Source of the DNA: an uncultured Clostridia bacterium
GTDB taxonomy: Bacteria > Bacillota > Clostridia > Oscillospirales > CAG-272
DNA: 12,069 nucleotides
Direction: 5' to 3'
Assembly: GCA_904501985.1 (NCBI GenBank)
Contig: CAJGCT010000047.1
Location: 1 to 12,069, forward strand
Shown here: positions 5,798-12,069 of the stretch, in pieces
How the letters are laid out: every line of letters starts with the position of its first letter
Numbering within the stretch: position 1 is the stretch's first letter
Translations under genes and position numbers: made by a program
The notes under the pieces: generated by a model
What the model saw: only the letters and a program-made list of their open reading frames with translations
Databases searched by the model: none
What the model was told of the DNA's origin: nothing

Positions 5798-6598
5798 ATG
5801 ATAATAGATTTCCATACTCATGCATTTCCGGATGTAGTAGCAGAAAAGGCTATTCCGAAGCTTTCGGGGATTGGCGGAATAACGCCTTTCGGAGACGGAA
5901 CGCTTAGTAGCCTTCTGTCACGGATGGATGAATGGCGGGTTGACCGCGCTGTGATACTTAACATAGCTACAAACCCAAAACAGCAGACAAACGTCAACAA
6001 TTTCGCCATAGAGGTAAATTCTTCACAAGACCGCCTGTACGCGCTCGGATCACTTAATCCGTACAGCGAAAATATTAAAGAAGAAGCCCGTCGTCTAGCA
6101 GATGCAGGCATCCGCGGTGTAAAGATACATCCCGACTACATGGGCGTTTTGGTGGATGATCCGAAATTTGATGCTGTATATGAAGCTTGTATTGATAACG
6201 GTCTTTTTGTGGTTACACATTCGGGATGGGATTTTATTTCTCCCGATTTGATCCATTGTACACCGGAGAGGATACTTAACGTTCTCACTCGCTATCCGGA
6301 GCTTAAATTTGTAGCCGCGCACATGGGGGCTTGCAGGCTTTGGGATGATGTGGAAAGGCTTCTTATCGGCAAAAATCTGTGGATCGAGACATCCCTTGCA
6401 CCGCTTATGGAGCTTGACCCTGTGAAGTGTGCAAGGATGATAAATAACCACGACCCCGAAAAGATACTGTTCGGCAGTGACTTCCCGTGGTACAGCATGA
6501 AGCTTGAGCGCGAATATGTGGACTTGCTTGGATTGTCTTGTGAGCTTACACGAAAGATATACAGTGAAAATGCCATAAAGCTGCTGGGGGAAAAATAA
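5798..6598 (+). CDS. Amidohydrolase-2 family metal-dependent hydrolase
   Basis: This 266-residue TIM-barrel hydrolase belongs to the PF04909 (amidohydrolase 2) group, whose members hydrolyse or decarboxylate small molecules using one or two divalent metals. The expected metal and catalytic positions are present: H6 and H8 in DFHTHAF, H111 in GVKIHPDY, H141 in VTHSGWD, H175 in AAHMGA and D228 in LFGSDFPW. It looks complete and cytoplasmic, with no signal peptide. An AAAGGA site lies 13 bases before the ATG, slightly far, but the frame begins naturally at MIIDFHTHAF. It is cotranscribed with an ECF S-component gene 29 bases downstream, which suggests it processes an imported small molecule such as a vitamin precursor or related amide. 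The substrate cannot be named from sequence. Confidence 0.88.
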   Translation: MIIDFHTHAFPDVVAEKAIPKLSGIGGITPFGDGTLSSLLSRMDEWRVDRAVILNIATNPKQQTNVNNFAIEVNSSQDRLYALGSLNPYSENIKEEARRLADAGIRGVKIHPDYMGVLVDDPKFDAVYEACIDNGLFVVTHSGWDFISPDLIHCTPERILNVLTRYPELKFVAAHMGACRLWDDVERLLIGKNLWIETSLAPLMELDPVKCARMINNHDPEKILFGSDFPWYSMKLEREYVDLLGLSCELTRKIYSENAIKLLGEK

Positions 6599-6627
6599 TA
6601 TTGGTGACTTCGGGGAGGTTTTAAACA

Positions 6628-7158
6628 ATGATAAAAAAACGATATCAAAATCTTGTAAATTCCGCTATGTGTTTGGCTATTGCAATAGTTTTGCCCTTTT
6701 TAACGGGACAAATACCCGAAATCGGAAAGGCACTTGCACCAATGCATATTCCGGTGCTTCTATGCGGATTTATATGCGGTCCCATATGGGGCGGAGCGGT
6801 CGGCGTTATCGCGCCGCTTCTCAGAAGTGCACTTTTCGGTGCGCCGGTATTCCCGGTATCTGCTGTGCCAATGGCGGTTGAGCTTGCCGCATACGGCTTT
6901 ATGACAGGAATACTGTATTACCGATTGCCAAAGCGAGTACCTTTCATATACGTTTCACTTATCTCATCCATGATATTCGGACGTGTTGTAAGTGGAATTG
7001 CGAAGGTTATACTTTATGCGGCACGTTCGGAAGTATATACGTTTTCAGCCTTTATTGCAGCTTCGGTTACAAATGCTGTGCCGGGAATAATATGTCATAT
7101 AATACTCATTCCGCTTATTGTTATAGCCCTCAGGCGGACTAAGGTAATTTCGGAATAA
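6628..7158 (+). CDS. ECF transporter S-component (substrate-binding membrane subunit)
   Basis: This 176-residue, strongly hydrophobic protein has about six membrane segments, in line with the S-components of energy-coupling-factor vitamin transporters (PF12822-like). The segment LAPMHIPVLLCGFICGPIWG (36-55), followed by GVIAPLLRSALFGAP (59-73), is typical of the group. No A or T components are in the window, so it presumably uses a shared energising module encoded elsewhere. The substrate is unknown; pantothenate, thiamine-precursor or other vitamin specificities would all fit the family. A GGGGAGG site lies about 9 bases before the ATG. It is the second gene of the unit with the amidohydrolase, and a strong terminator follows at 7161. 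Confidence 0.88.
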   Translation: MIKKRYQNLVNSAMCLAIAIVLPFLTGQIPEIGKALAPMHIPVLLCGFICGPIWGGAVGVIAPLLRSALFGAPVFPVSAVPMAVELAAYGFMTGILYYRLPKRVPFIYVSLISSMIFGRVVSGIAKVILYAARSEVYTFSAFIAASVTNAVPGIICHIILIPLIVIALRRTKVISE

Positions 7159-7160
7159 CA

Positions 7161-7191
7161 AAAAATGCGACCTTTTCAAGGTCGCATTTTT
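7161..7191 (+). terminator. Terminator of the hydrolase/ECF unit
   Basis: ATGCGACCTT and AAGGTCGCAT pair perfectly around a TTC loop, with an A-run before (7161-7165) and a T-run after (to 7191). It begins three bases after the ECF stop codon. The sequence is symmetric enough to work in both directions. Confidence 0.92.
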
Positions 7192-7205
7192 ATTGAACTA
7201 AGTCA

Positions 7206-7235
7206 AAAAAGCACTTGCATTTGCAAGTGCTTTTT
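7206..7235 (-). terminator. Terminator of tRNA-Ser
   Basis: GCACTTGCA/TGCAAGTGC pairs around a 2-base centre (four-base loop in practice), flanked by A5 and T5, so both strands get a U-run. On the minus strand it starts four bases after the CCA end of the tRNA. It is also a second stop for transcription coming from the ECF gene. Confidence 0.88.
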
Positions 7236-7238
7236 CTA

Positions 7239-7329
7239 TGGCGGAGAAGCAGAGATTCGAACTCTGGAGACCCGTTAAGGCCTACACGATTTCCAATCGT
7301 GCGCCCTCGACCAACTAGGCGACTTCTCC
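7239..7329 (-). tRNA. tRNA-Ser (anticodon GGA)
   Basis: The 91-base minus-strand gene has acceptor arm GGAGAAG (7329-7323) pairing with CTTCTCC (7249-7243), discriminator G and an encoded CCA (7241-7239). The anticodon stem ACGAT/ATCGT carries loop TTGGAAA with anticodon GGA at 7294-7292, reading UCC/UCU. A long variable arm and a GTTCGAATC T-arm confirm the serine class. It has its own promoter and terminator and is complete. Confidence 0.96.
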
Positions 7330-7350
7330 GTACCTGTTTGATACCCTAGT

Positions 7351-7379
7351 ATTATAGCATATAGTTTGGGGTTTGTCAA
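7351..7379 (-). promoter_or_regulatory. Consensus sigma-A promoter of tRNA-Ser
   Basis: On the minus strand, exact TTGACA (7379-7374), a 17-bp spacer and exact TATAAT (7356-7351) place the start near 7344, about 15 bases before the mature tRNA 5' end. A fully consensus promoter fits a stable RNA gene. Confidence 0.93.
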
Positions 7380-7417
7380 GGGGTTTTTGAAATATTTTTT
7401 ATGTGATCGAAAAAAGC

Positions 7418-7458
7418 AAAAATATACTCCCGACGGTGTGTGACGGGAGTATATTTTT
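7418..7458 (-). terminator. Terminator of the dockerin-like protein gene
   Basis: A 15-bp perfect stem (AAAAATATACTCCCG at 7418-7432 with 7444-7458) has an 11-base loop. On the minus strand it is followed by more T-rich sequence (TTTTTGCTTTTTT). It starts 14 bases after the stop codon at 7472. Confidence 0.9.
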
Positions 7459-7471
7459 ATATTATAGGTGG

Positions 7472-10400
7472 TTAGCGGTCGTTGTTGGCATAACCAACTA
7501 CGAAGAGGATAGAGCCATCTGCGAGATACTCGGAAAAGAGCTCGCCATAAACGTCAGCAGCATCCTTAGTGCCGATCCAAATTACCTGGGGAGCGGAGTT
7601 GAGAAGCTCGATAGCGTCCTTGCCGGTAACTACGCCGAGACCGTTCTGCTTAACAACGATGATATCGGTGATGTGATCGTCTTCGTCGATGAGGTAAGTA
7701 CCTGCATTAGCGCCGGAGAGGATCTCAACCTCTACATAGTCGTCAACATAGTCAGCGTGGAGGAGAGGAGTTACAAGCTCAACCTCGAAGATGGAATCAG
7801 GAATATCCTCAAACTCGATGTCGTCAGCGGTAACTTCAGCACCTGCTGCAACGAAGTCTGCAAGGAATGCCTTAACAACACCAGCATCACCAGCGTTAGT
7901 GTAGCCAAGTGCTTCAGCGTACTCAGCATCGGTAGAGATTTCGCCTGCGATAGCCATGTTGGCAATCTCAGCGAGGAACTCAGCAAACTCAGCCTGAACC
8001 TTAGCGATCAGCTTGGTGTTAGCCTTACTGTACCATACGTAGTCGTAGTATCTTACAGTGCCGTTAGGCTCTCCCCACCGATCATCTGCGACGGTGCTTG
8101 CCTGACCGTTAACGTCGGTAATACCGTACTTAACGTAGTTGCGGTAAGATCCCATGGTGCTTACAACAGGTGCGGTGTTCCACTGCTTATGATTTTCCAT
8201 TGGGTTATCGTTAAGCACATTACCTGCGCCGAAGTTAGCAGCGTCCTTAAGATATACAACGCCATTCTCGTCAACCTTGTAAATGCGGTTGCCCTGAAGC
8301 TCTACCTTAGAGTAGATGGTCATTCTGGAGCCATTGTCAAGGCTGATAGCTGCATCGTCATACATATAGTATACACCAACATAATCTCTCGGGAGTCTGA
8401 GAGTTTCAGCAGAAGCGATTACGGTGCGTTTTGGGGGAAAGTTGGTTTGCACATAGGTAGCCTCACCGGTGCAACTTTTAACGAAGCCTTCGTAGTCGGT
8501 GGGATTGATTACGAATACTACGGAAGCTCTGCCGTTGGTTTCTGCGGTGCCGTGACCAAGATAGTCAACCCATATATAGGTGTTTTCGTCAAAGCGGATG
8601 GTTGCATCCTCGGGCTGACCAATAAATGTAGAAACAGTTCTCAGTGTGGGATTGATGGAGTTACACGTATTGGCAGGTGCTGAGGAATCGCACGGAACAT
8701 TGCAGGCACATTCGGCGTTTTCGATGAAGTAGAAAACGGTGTCCTTAGCGGTACGTATTATGGTTGTTCTGTCATCGCTTGGGGTAGAGCCGCCATTAAA
8801 TACAATCTCGTCTACAGAGGAAGCTGCGACTTTTGCATCAATAAGACCGTATTCGCTGTAATTTGAATCATTTATAATTCCGCTGAGGGCATATTCACCG
8901 TCAAGTTCATTAAATGAATAAATAGTACCGGGGTGGTAATAGTTTCTCTCTGAGAGAATCGCGGAAAATTCATATGCTGAAAGATCCTTAAGTGCATGAC
9001 CGTCAAGCTCGGCTATAGGAGCTGATTTTTCAACATAACCGTCTACCAAAAGATCAAGGTAGATTTTGGTGAGGTCGCAATTTGCAAAATTTTGAACAAC
9101 CGCTAAGCCTGACGAAGACACTGGTGTAGGCTCGTAATCGTGCTCGCTAAGTTCCGAAGCGTAAACGATAATACCGTTGTAAGCATAGTAACCGATGTAG
9201 GTGTCTATCATAAGGTCGTCAATCCAAGCAGCTCTGTCAACGATGTACTGGATGAAGGGTCTGGTAGCTACCTTGTCAACACCGTACCTGTTGGAGTTGG
9301 AATAATCGTAAGGGATAAGCGTTGCCCCCATGACGGCACCGTCAGTGGTCTTGCCGTTGAGCGCAGTACCGATGTAACCGAGCTCTTTACCGTCGTAACC
9401 GAGTTCATAGGTTGTACCGTCAACAGTAACTTTGATTGAGCCGTAACCGGTATAGTTATATTCGGTGGAGTCGATCTTTTCAACACGACCGGTTTTCATT
9501 TCGAGAACATCAATTACATTGACCTTGTTGAGTTGCGCATTGTAGGTGAATACGGAAACTGCACCTTCCTGTTTGGCGGTATCGTTAGTGTAAGTAACAT
9601 CGCCTGCTGCTACAGTCTCACCGTATACGGTGTATACAAGACCGTCAGCGTCAACTTCCTTGTCGTCGATCTCAGCCTTGAAGGTGTAGTATACGGTCAT
9701 GTAGATAGGAGCATAGAAAGCACGGTCATACTTTCCGTCATCATTATCGTCGAACAGATACATTTCAAATGCATTTGGATACATTGAGTCCGCAACGCTA
9801 TGTTCTGCGGATGCGTTGGATATGATTGGGTTGTATGCGTATATATAATCATTGTTCACATACACACCGTACATTTCGAGAGCCTTGGCAGCAGTGATAA
9901 CCTTATTGTTACCGTCGTAGTAGTACTTAGCACCGGTGGAGGACTCATATGCGAATACAGCGACAACCCAGCCGTTTTCGTCAATGATGTCGCCATCCTT
10001 GTTGGTGAGAAGAATCTTAGCTGCTGTTCGATATGAATGAGGACATTCATACACAAGAATCTCATTTCGAAGCTTCGATCCGGTGAGGGTTTCAACGGCG
10101 GTGTAAGGTATGCCGTCAATAACAAGCCTTTGGTTATCGGATTGGTAGTTTACATCTGCGTTGGTGATTCTTACAGGATCATCCCCAAGAATGACCTTGC
10201 CAAATGAAAGGTTATCTTCATTGAAGTTTGTGAGAGCAATGCGATAATTTAAATAGTCATCAACATCCTCAGCCGGAATCCCAAGCTCATCACAGGTGAA
10301 ATAGAAAACTTCACCTGTTGGACATCCATTATCAAGGTATTGTAATCCCACATAGCTTATGTCTGTTTCATAATCAATCGGTGACATAACGCCGCCGTTA

Positions 10401-10672
10401 GTGGCATAAAAATATTGATTTGGTGTCTCTGTAATAATAAATTCTGTAGCGTCGGTCTCCTCACCCATGTACGGAAGCTCTTCATAGCCTTCCCATTTTG
10501 CAAGGTGCCGTGCCAGTATAACAAGGTCCAACGGATTTACAGAACCGTCTCCGTTTACGTCCCCTACGAGTGAAGCTGACGAGGCAAAAACCAAGCTACC
10601 CGATAAAAGCATAGTGCAGGCGATAGCAAAGCCTAAGACTGCGCAGACTATGTTGCCGAAAAATTTCTTCAT
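7472..10672 (-). CDS. Large secreted protein with a single N-terminal dockerin/EF-hand-like repeat
   Basis: This 1066-residue protein begins with a clear Sec signal peptide (MKKFFGNIVCAVLGFAIACT and onward, likely cut after VFA, residue 30). It runs straight into one dockerin type I-like calcium loop, DVNGDGSVNPLD (38-49), then helix LVILARHLAKWEGY. Type I dockerins normally have two such repeats and often sit at the C-terminus; here only one is seen, at the N-terminus. The rest (about 75-1066) is acidic and rich in Tyr, Asp, Asn and Thr, as in extracellular beta-rich proteins, with a cysteine cluster (CACNVPCDSSAPANTC, near 653-668) and an Ala/Glu-rich, probably helical stretch near 887-957. 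I recognise no enzyme domain, SLH repeat or LPXTG anchor. A GGAGGA site precedes the ATG and a consensus promoter lies upstream. It is monocistronic. Function unknown; surface or matrix protein, or an adhesin-like role, is a guess. Confidence 0.85.
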   Translation of the reverse strand: MKKFFGNIVCAVLGFAIACTMLLSGSLVFASSASLVGDVNGDGSVNPLDLVILARHLAKWEGYEELPYMGEETDATEFIITETPNQYFYATNGGVMSPIDYETDISYVGLQYLDNGCPTGEVFYFTCDELGIPAEDVDDYLNYRIALTNFNEDNLSFGKVILGDDPVRITNADVNYQSDNQRLVIDGIPYTAVETLTGSKLRNEILVYECPHSYRTAAKILLTNKDGDIIDENGWVVAVFAYESSTGAKYYYDGNNKVITAAKALEMYGVYVNNDYIYAYNPIISNASAEHSVADSMYPNAFEMYLFDDNDDGKYDRAFYAPIYMTVYYTFKAEIDDKEVDADGLVYTVYGETVAAGDVTYTNDTAKQEGAVSVFTYNAQLNKVNVIDVLEMKTGRVEKIDSTEYNYTGYGSIKVTVDGTTYELGYDGKELGYIGTALNGKTTDGAVMGATLIPYDYSNSNRYGVDKVATRPFIQYIVDRAAWIDDLMIDTYIGYYAYNGIIVYASELSEHDYEPTPVSSSGLAVVQNFANCDLTKIYLDLLVDGYVEKSAPIAELDGHALKDLSAYEFSAILSERNYYHPGTIYSFNELDGEYALSGIINDSNYSEYGLIDAKVAASSVDEIVFNGGSTPSDDRTTIIRTAKDTVFYFIENAECACNVPCDSSAPANTCNSINPTLRTVSTFIGQPEDATIRFDENTYIWVDYLGHGTAETNGRASVVFVINPTDYEGFVKSCTGEATYVQTNFPPKRTVIASAETLRLPRDYVGVYYMYDDAAISLDNGSRMTIYSKVELQGNRIYKVDENGVVYLKDAANFGAGNVLNDNPMENHKQWNTAPVVSTMGSYRNYVKYGITDVNGQASTVADDRWGEPNGTVRYYDYVWYSKANTKLIAKVQAEFAEFLAEIANMAIAGEISTDAEYAEALGYTNAGDAGVVKAFLADFVAAGAEVTADDIEFEDIPDSIFEVELVTPLLHADYVDDYVEVEILSGANAGTYLIDEDDHITDIIVVKQNGLGVVTGKDAIELLNSAPQVIWIGTKDAADVYGELFSEYLADGSILFVVGYANNDR

Positions 10673-10720
10673 TGATTATCCTCCATTGTTAAAAATATTG
10701 CATATACATAAAGTAACATC

Positions 10721-10749
10721 ATTATATCACAGTATCAATCGTATGTCAA
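10721..10749 (-). promoter_or_regulatory. Consensus sigma-A promoter of the dockerin-like protein gene
   Basis: On the minus strand, exact TTGACA (10749-10744), a 17-bp spacer ending in TGTGA, which supplies a TG extension, and exact TATAAT (10726-10721) give a start near 10714 and a leader of about 42 bases. This predicts strong expression. A second TTGACA (10780-10775) overlaps the stop codon of the upstream thioesterase, but has no -10 at a suitable distance. Confidence 0.9.
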
Positions 10750-10780
10750 TATAGAAACTTTTTTGTACAGTGTTTGTCAA

Positions 10781-11500
10781 TTACCACTCATCCGTCATAA
10801 CTATCGCTTCCACGTTTACCGCACCGTCTGTGCGTACAGTACGAAAATAATAAGTGCCGTCATTTTCCGCCATGTATACCTTCAGCGTTTCGCCCTGCTT
10901 TGCTTCGGCGGCAAAGGTTATCCCTATGCAGAGAATCTGCTTTTTTGCCACATCGGGAATGAAACCGCACAGCATATCCGGGTAGTTTGTGTTATTCATA
11001 TGGCGGTTTGCATCAATATCGCTGTATACCACAGTGCGCTCCCCTACAAGGGACAGTGTTATATCCCTCGGAATATGAACGCGGCGCGGAGAATCAAGCT
11101 CCAGCGGCTCATCGGTGTCAAAACCGAGGGTGATATCGTCTACGCGGTATATCTTCCGTTCACTTATACCGATAAGTCCCCATACCGATGCAGCTTCGGC
11201 TATAAGATCATCCCCACGTCGGATCTGATAACAGCGGTTGAAGCTTACGCCGCGGCTTTCGCACGCCCATGAGCTGACGGTGATGTTCTCGTAAGCATGA
11301 AGCTCACCGTATATGCTCATATTGATGCGGCTGAGTATAAACGCCCTATCTTCGGAAATAAGCTGCTCGGGGGAAGGCCCAAGGGCACGGAGCTGAAGAT
11401 TGGCGGTCTCCTGCATATACCGAAGTATAAGCGACGGGCGCACTTTTCCGTTTTCATCGCAGTCATGGGAATTTACGCGGTAGTTTTCGATCCATTTCAT
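10781..11500 (-). CDS. Acyl-[acyl-carrier-protein] thioesterase
   Basis: This 239-residue double hot-dog thioesterase (PF01643 family) releases free fatty acids from acyl-ACP in the cytoplasm. The first hot-dog half starts at MKWIENYRVNSHDCDENGKV and includes the family segment ILRYMQETANLQ (25-36). The second half carries the active-site strand SDIDANRHMNNTNYPDML (160-177), matching the plant FatA/FatB pattern N-x-H-x-N-x-x-x-Y, with N165, H167, N169 and Y173 as likely key residues. Length is normal for bacterial members. AAAGG lies about 9 bases before the ATG. It follows fba with that gene's terminator between them, so it has its own weak promoter or depends on readthrough. No terminator is visible before the next gene. 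It probably supports phospholipid or fatty-acid balance; acyl-chain preference cannot be read. Confidence 0.9.
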   Translation of the reverse strand: MKWIENYRVNSHDCDENGKVRPSLILRYMQETANLQLRALGPSPEQLISEDRAFILSRINMSIYGELHAYENITVSSWACESRGVSFNRCYQIRRGDDLIAEAASVWGLIGISERKIYRVDDITLGFDTDEPLELDSPRRVHIPRDITLSLVGERTVVYSDIDANRHMNNTNYPDMLCGFIPDVAKKQILCIGITFAAEAKQGETLKVYMAENDGTYYFRTVRTDGAVNVEAIVMTDEW

Positions 11501-11535
11501 AATTTATGACCTTTCAAAGGATAATACGGCTAAAA

Positions 11536-11566
11536 CATCGGTGCCAAGCAAGACTTGGCACCGATG
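11536..11566 (-). terminator. Terminator of fba
   Basis: CATCGGTGCCAAG (11536-11548) and its exact complement (11554-11566) form a 13-bp stem with a 5-base loop. On the minus strand it is followed by TTTTA (11535-11531) and lies about 15 bases after the aldolase stop codon. The short T-run may allow some readthrough into the thioesterase gene. Confidence 0.85.
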
Positions 11567-11581
11567 ATGTTGTTTTTTCTA

Positions 11582-12069
11582 TTAAAGAGTGTTTGCAGAA
11601 CCGAGAACGTTTTTGATCTTGTGAGCAACCATCTTCTTTACCTCTGTACGAGCAACGGAGAGGTAAGTTCTGGGGTCGAATACGGAAGGATCGTCGGTCA
11701 TTACACGTCTGATACCTGCGGTCATTGCAAGACGGATATCGGAGTCGATGTTGATCTTGCACACTGCCAAAGTAGCTGCCTTACGGAGCTGCTCCTCCGG
11801 AATACCTACAGCGTCCGGAAGCTTGCCGCCGATGGAGTTGATCTCCTGAACATACTCCTGAGGAACAGAGGATGCGCCGTGAAGTACGATCGGGAATTCG
11901 GGAATGCGCTTTGCGATCTCTTCAAGAATATCAAAACGAAGCGGAGGGGGAACGAGGATGCCCTTCTCGTTTCTTGTGCACTGCTTGGGAGTGAACTTGT
12001 ATGCGCCGTGGGAAGTACCGATGGAAATAGCGAGGGAGTCAACGCCTGTGCGGGATACGAACTCCTCAA
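11582..12069 (-). CDS. fba: Class II fructose-1,6-bisphosphate aldolase, C-terminal part (runs off window)
   Basis: This is the 3' part of the glycolytic class II aldolase, which cleaves fructose-1,6-bisphosphate to glyceraldehyde-3-phosphate and dihydroxyacetone phosphate using Zn2+. About 162 codons are present and the start lies beyond 12069. Characteristic segments are clear: EEFVSRTGVDSLAISIGTSHGAYK at the window edge, then LRFDILEEIAKRIPEFPIVLHGASSVP, where the histidine of VLHGAS is a metal ligand in the family. VCKINIDSDIRLAMTAGIRRVM follows, with the conserved KIN-D substrate-binding motif, and the end is HKIKNVLGSANTL. The frame is intact to TAA at 11582-11584. The ATG-less open frame continues past the TTG at 11768-11770, so no internal start should be used. 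Terminated at 11536-11566. Confidence 0.95.
   Translation of the reverse strand, partial: EEFVSRTGVDSLAISIGTSHGAYKFTPKQCTRNEKGILVPPPLRFDILEEIAKRIPEFPIVLHGASSVPQEYVQEINSIGGKLPDAVGIPEEQLRKAATLAVCKINIDSDIRLAMTAGIRRVMTDDPSVFDPRTYLSVARTEVKKMVAHKIKNVLGSANTL

Noticed and set aside
7403..8683. A 426-residue open frame on the + strand, opposite the dockerin-like protein gene
   Set aside because: It lies antisense to a well-supported secreted protein, starts inside that gene's terminator, has no good ribosome binding site and no recognisable domain. Codon bias on the coding strand explains the lack of stops.
11521..11547. A possible thioesterase promoter (TTGGCA at 11542-11547, TATTAT at 11521-11526, minus strand)
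   Set aside because: The spacer is only 15 bp and the -35 lies inside the fba terminator stem. The start would fall only about 14 bases before the ATG. Not strong enough to list as a feature.
1..12069. CRISPR array, prophage or defence genes
   Set aside because: No regularly spaced repeats, phage structural genes, integrase or defence-associated domains are visible; the window is mostly metabolic and housekeeping genes.

Overview
The window looks like chromosome from an anaerobic low-to-moderate GC Firmicute, most likely an uncultured gut-type Clostridia (Oscillospiraceae/Ruminococcaceae-like). The clues are strong GGAGG-type ribosome binding sites, near-consensus sigma-A promoters with 17-bp spacers, a Na+-pumping decarboxylase operon, a dockerin-like secreted protein, an ECF S-component and a bacterial acyl-ACP thioesterase. 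The taxonomic placement is inference from gene content only; no marker gene was compared.

Layout. Positions 1-39 may be the last codons of a + strand gene, followed by a bidirectional terminator (42-76). Positions 166-416 hold no gene but form a MITE-like element: near-perfect inverted ends flanked by TA, with further imperfect inversion towards the middle. Positions 472-5457 are a five-gene minus-strand operon. In transcription order it encodes an MmdA-type carboxyltransferase, an OadG/MmdD small membrane subunit, a biotin carrier protein, the OadB/MmdB Na+-translocating beta subunit, and an OadA/5S-type carboxyltransferase without its own biotin domain. The operon has a clear promoter (5570-5598), an approximately 105-nt leader that can fold into a three-way junction near the ribosome binding site, and a TGTGA-N6-TCACA palindrome.

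Divergently, on the + strand, lies a two-gene unit (5798-7158): an amidohydrolase-2 family metal hydrolase and an ECF transporter S-component. It has an extended -10 promoter, a leader with a 13-bp perfect hairpin and a strong terminator. Next come a minus-strand tRNA-Ser(GGA) with a consensus promoter and terminator, and then a 1066-residue secreted protein (7472-10672) with one dockerin/EF-hand-like loop directly after its signal peptide. Last are an acyl-ACP thioesterase (10781-11500) and the 3' part of class II fructose-bisphosphate aldolase (11582-12069, running off the window).

How the genes work together. The five-gene operon should couple decarboxylation of carboxylated substrates (oxaloacetate via the OadA-like subunit, a malonyl-type CoA ester via the MmdA-like subunit) to Na+ export. 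With two carboxyltransferases sharing one biotin carrier it could also transfer CO2 directly between a CoA ester and pyruvate/oxaloacetate, as the Propionibacterium transcarboxylase does. The most second-look-worthy items are this shared-carrier architecture, the unusual active-site sequence of the MmdA-like subunit, the structured operon leader, the MITE-like element, and the uncharacterised hydrolase/ECF pair.
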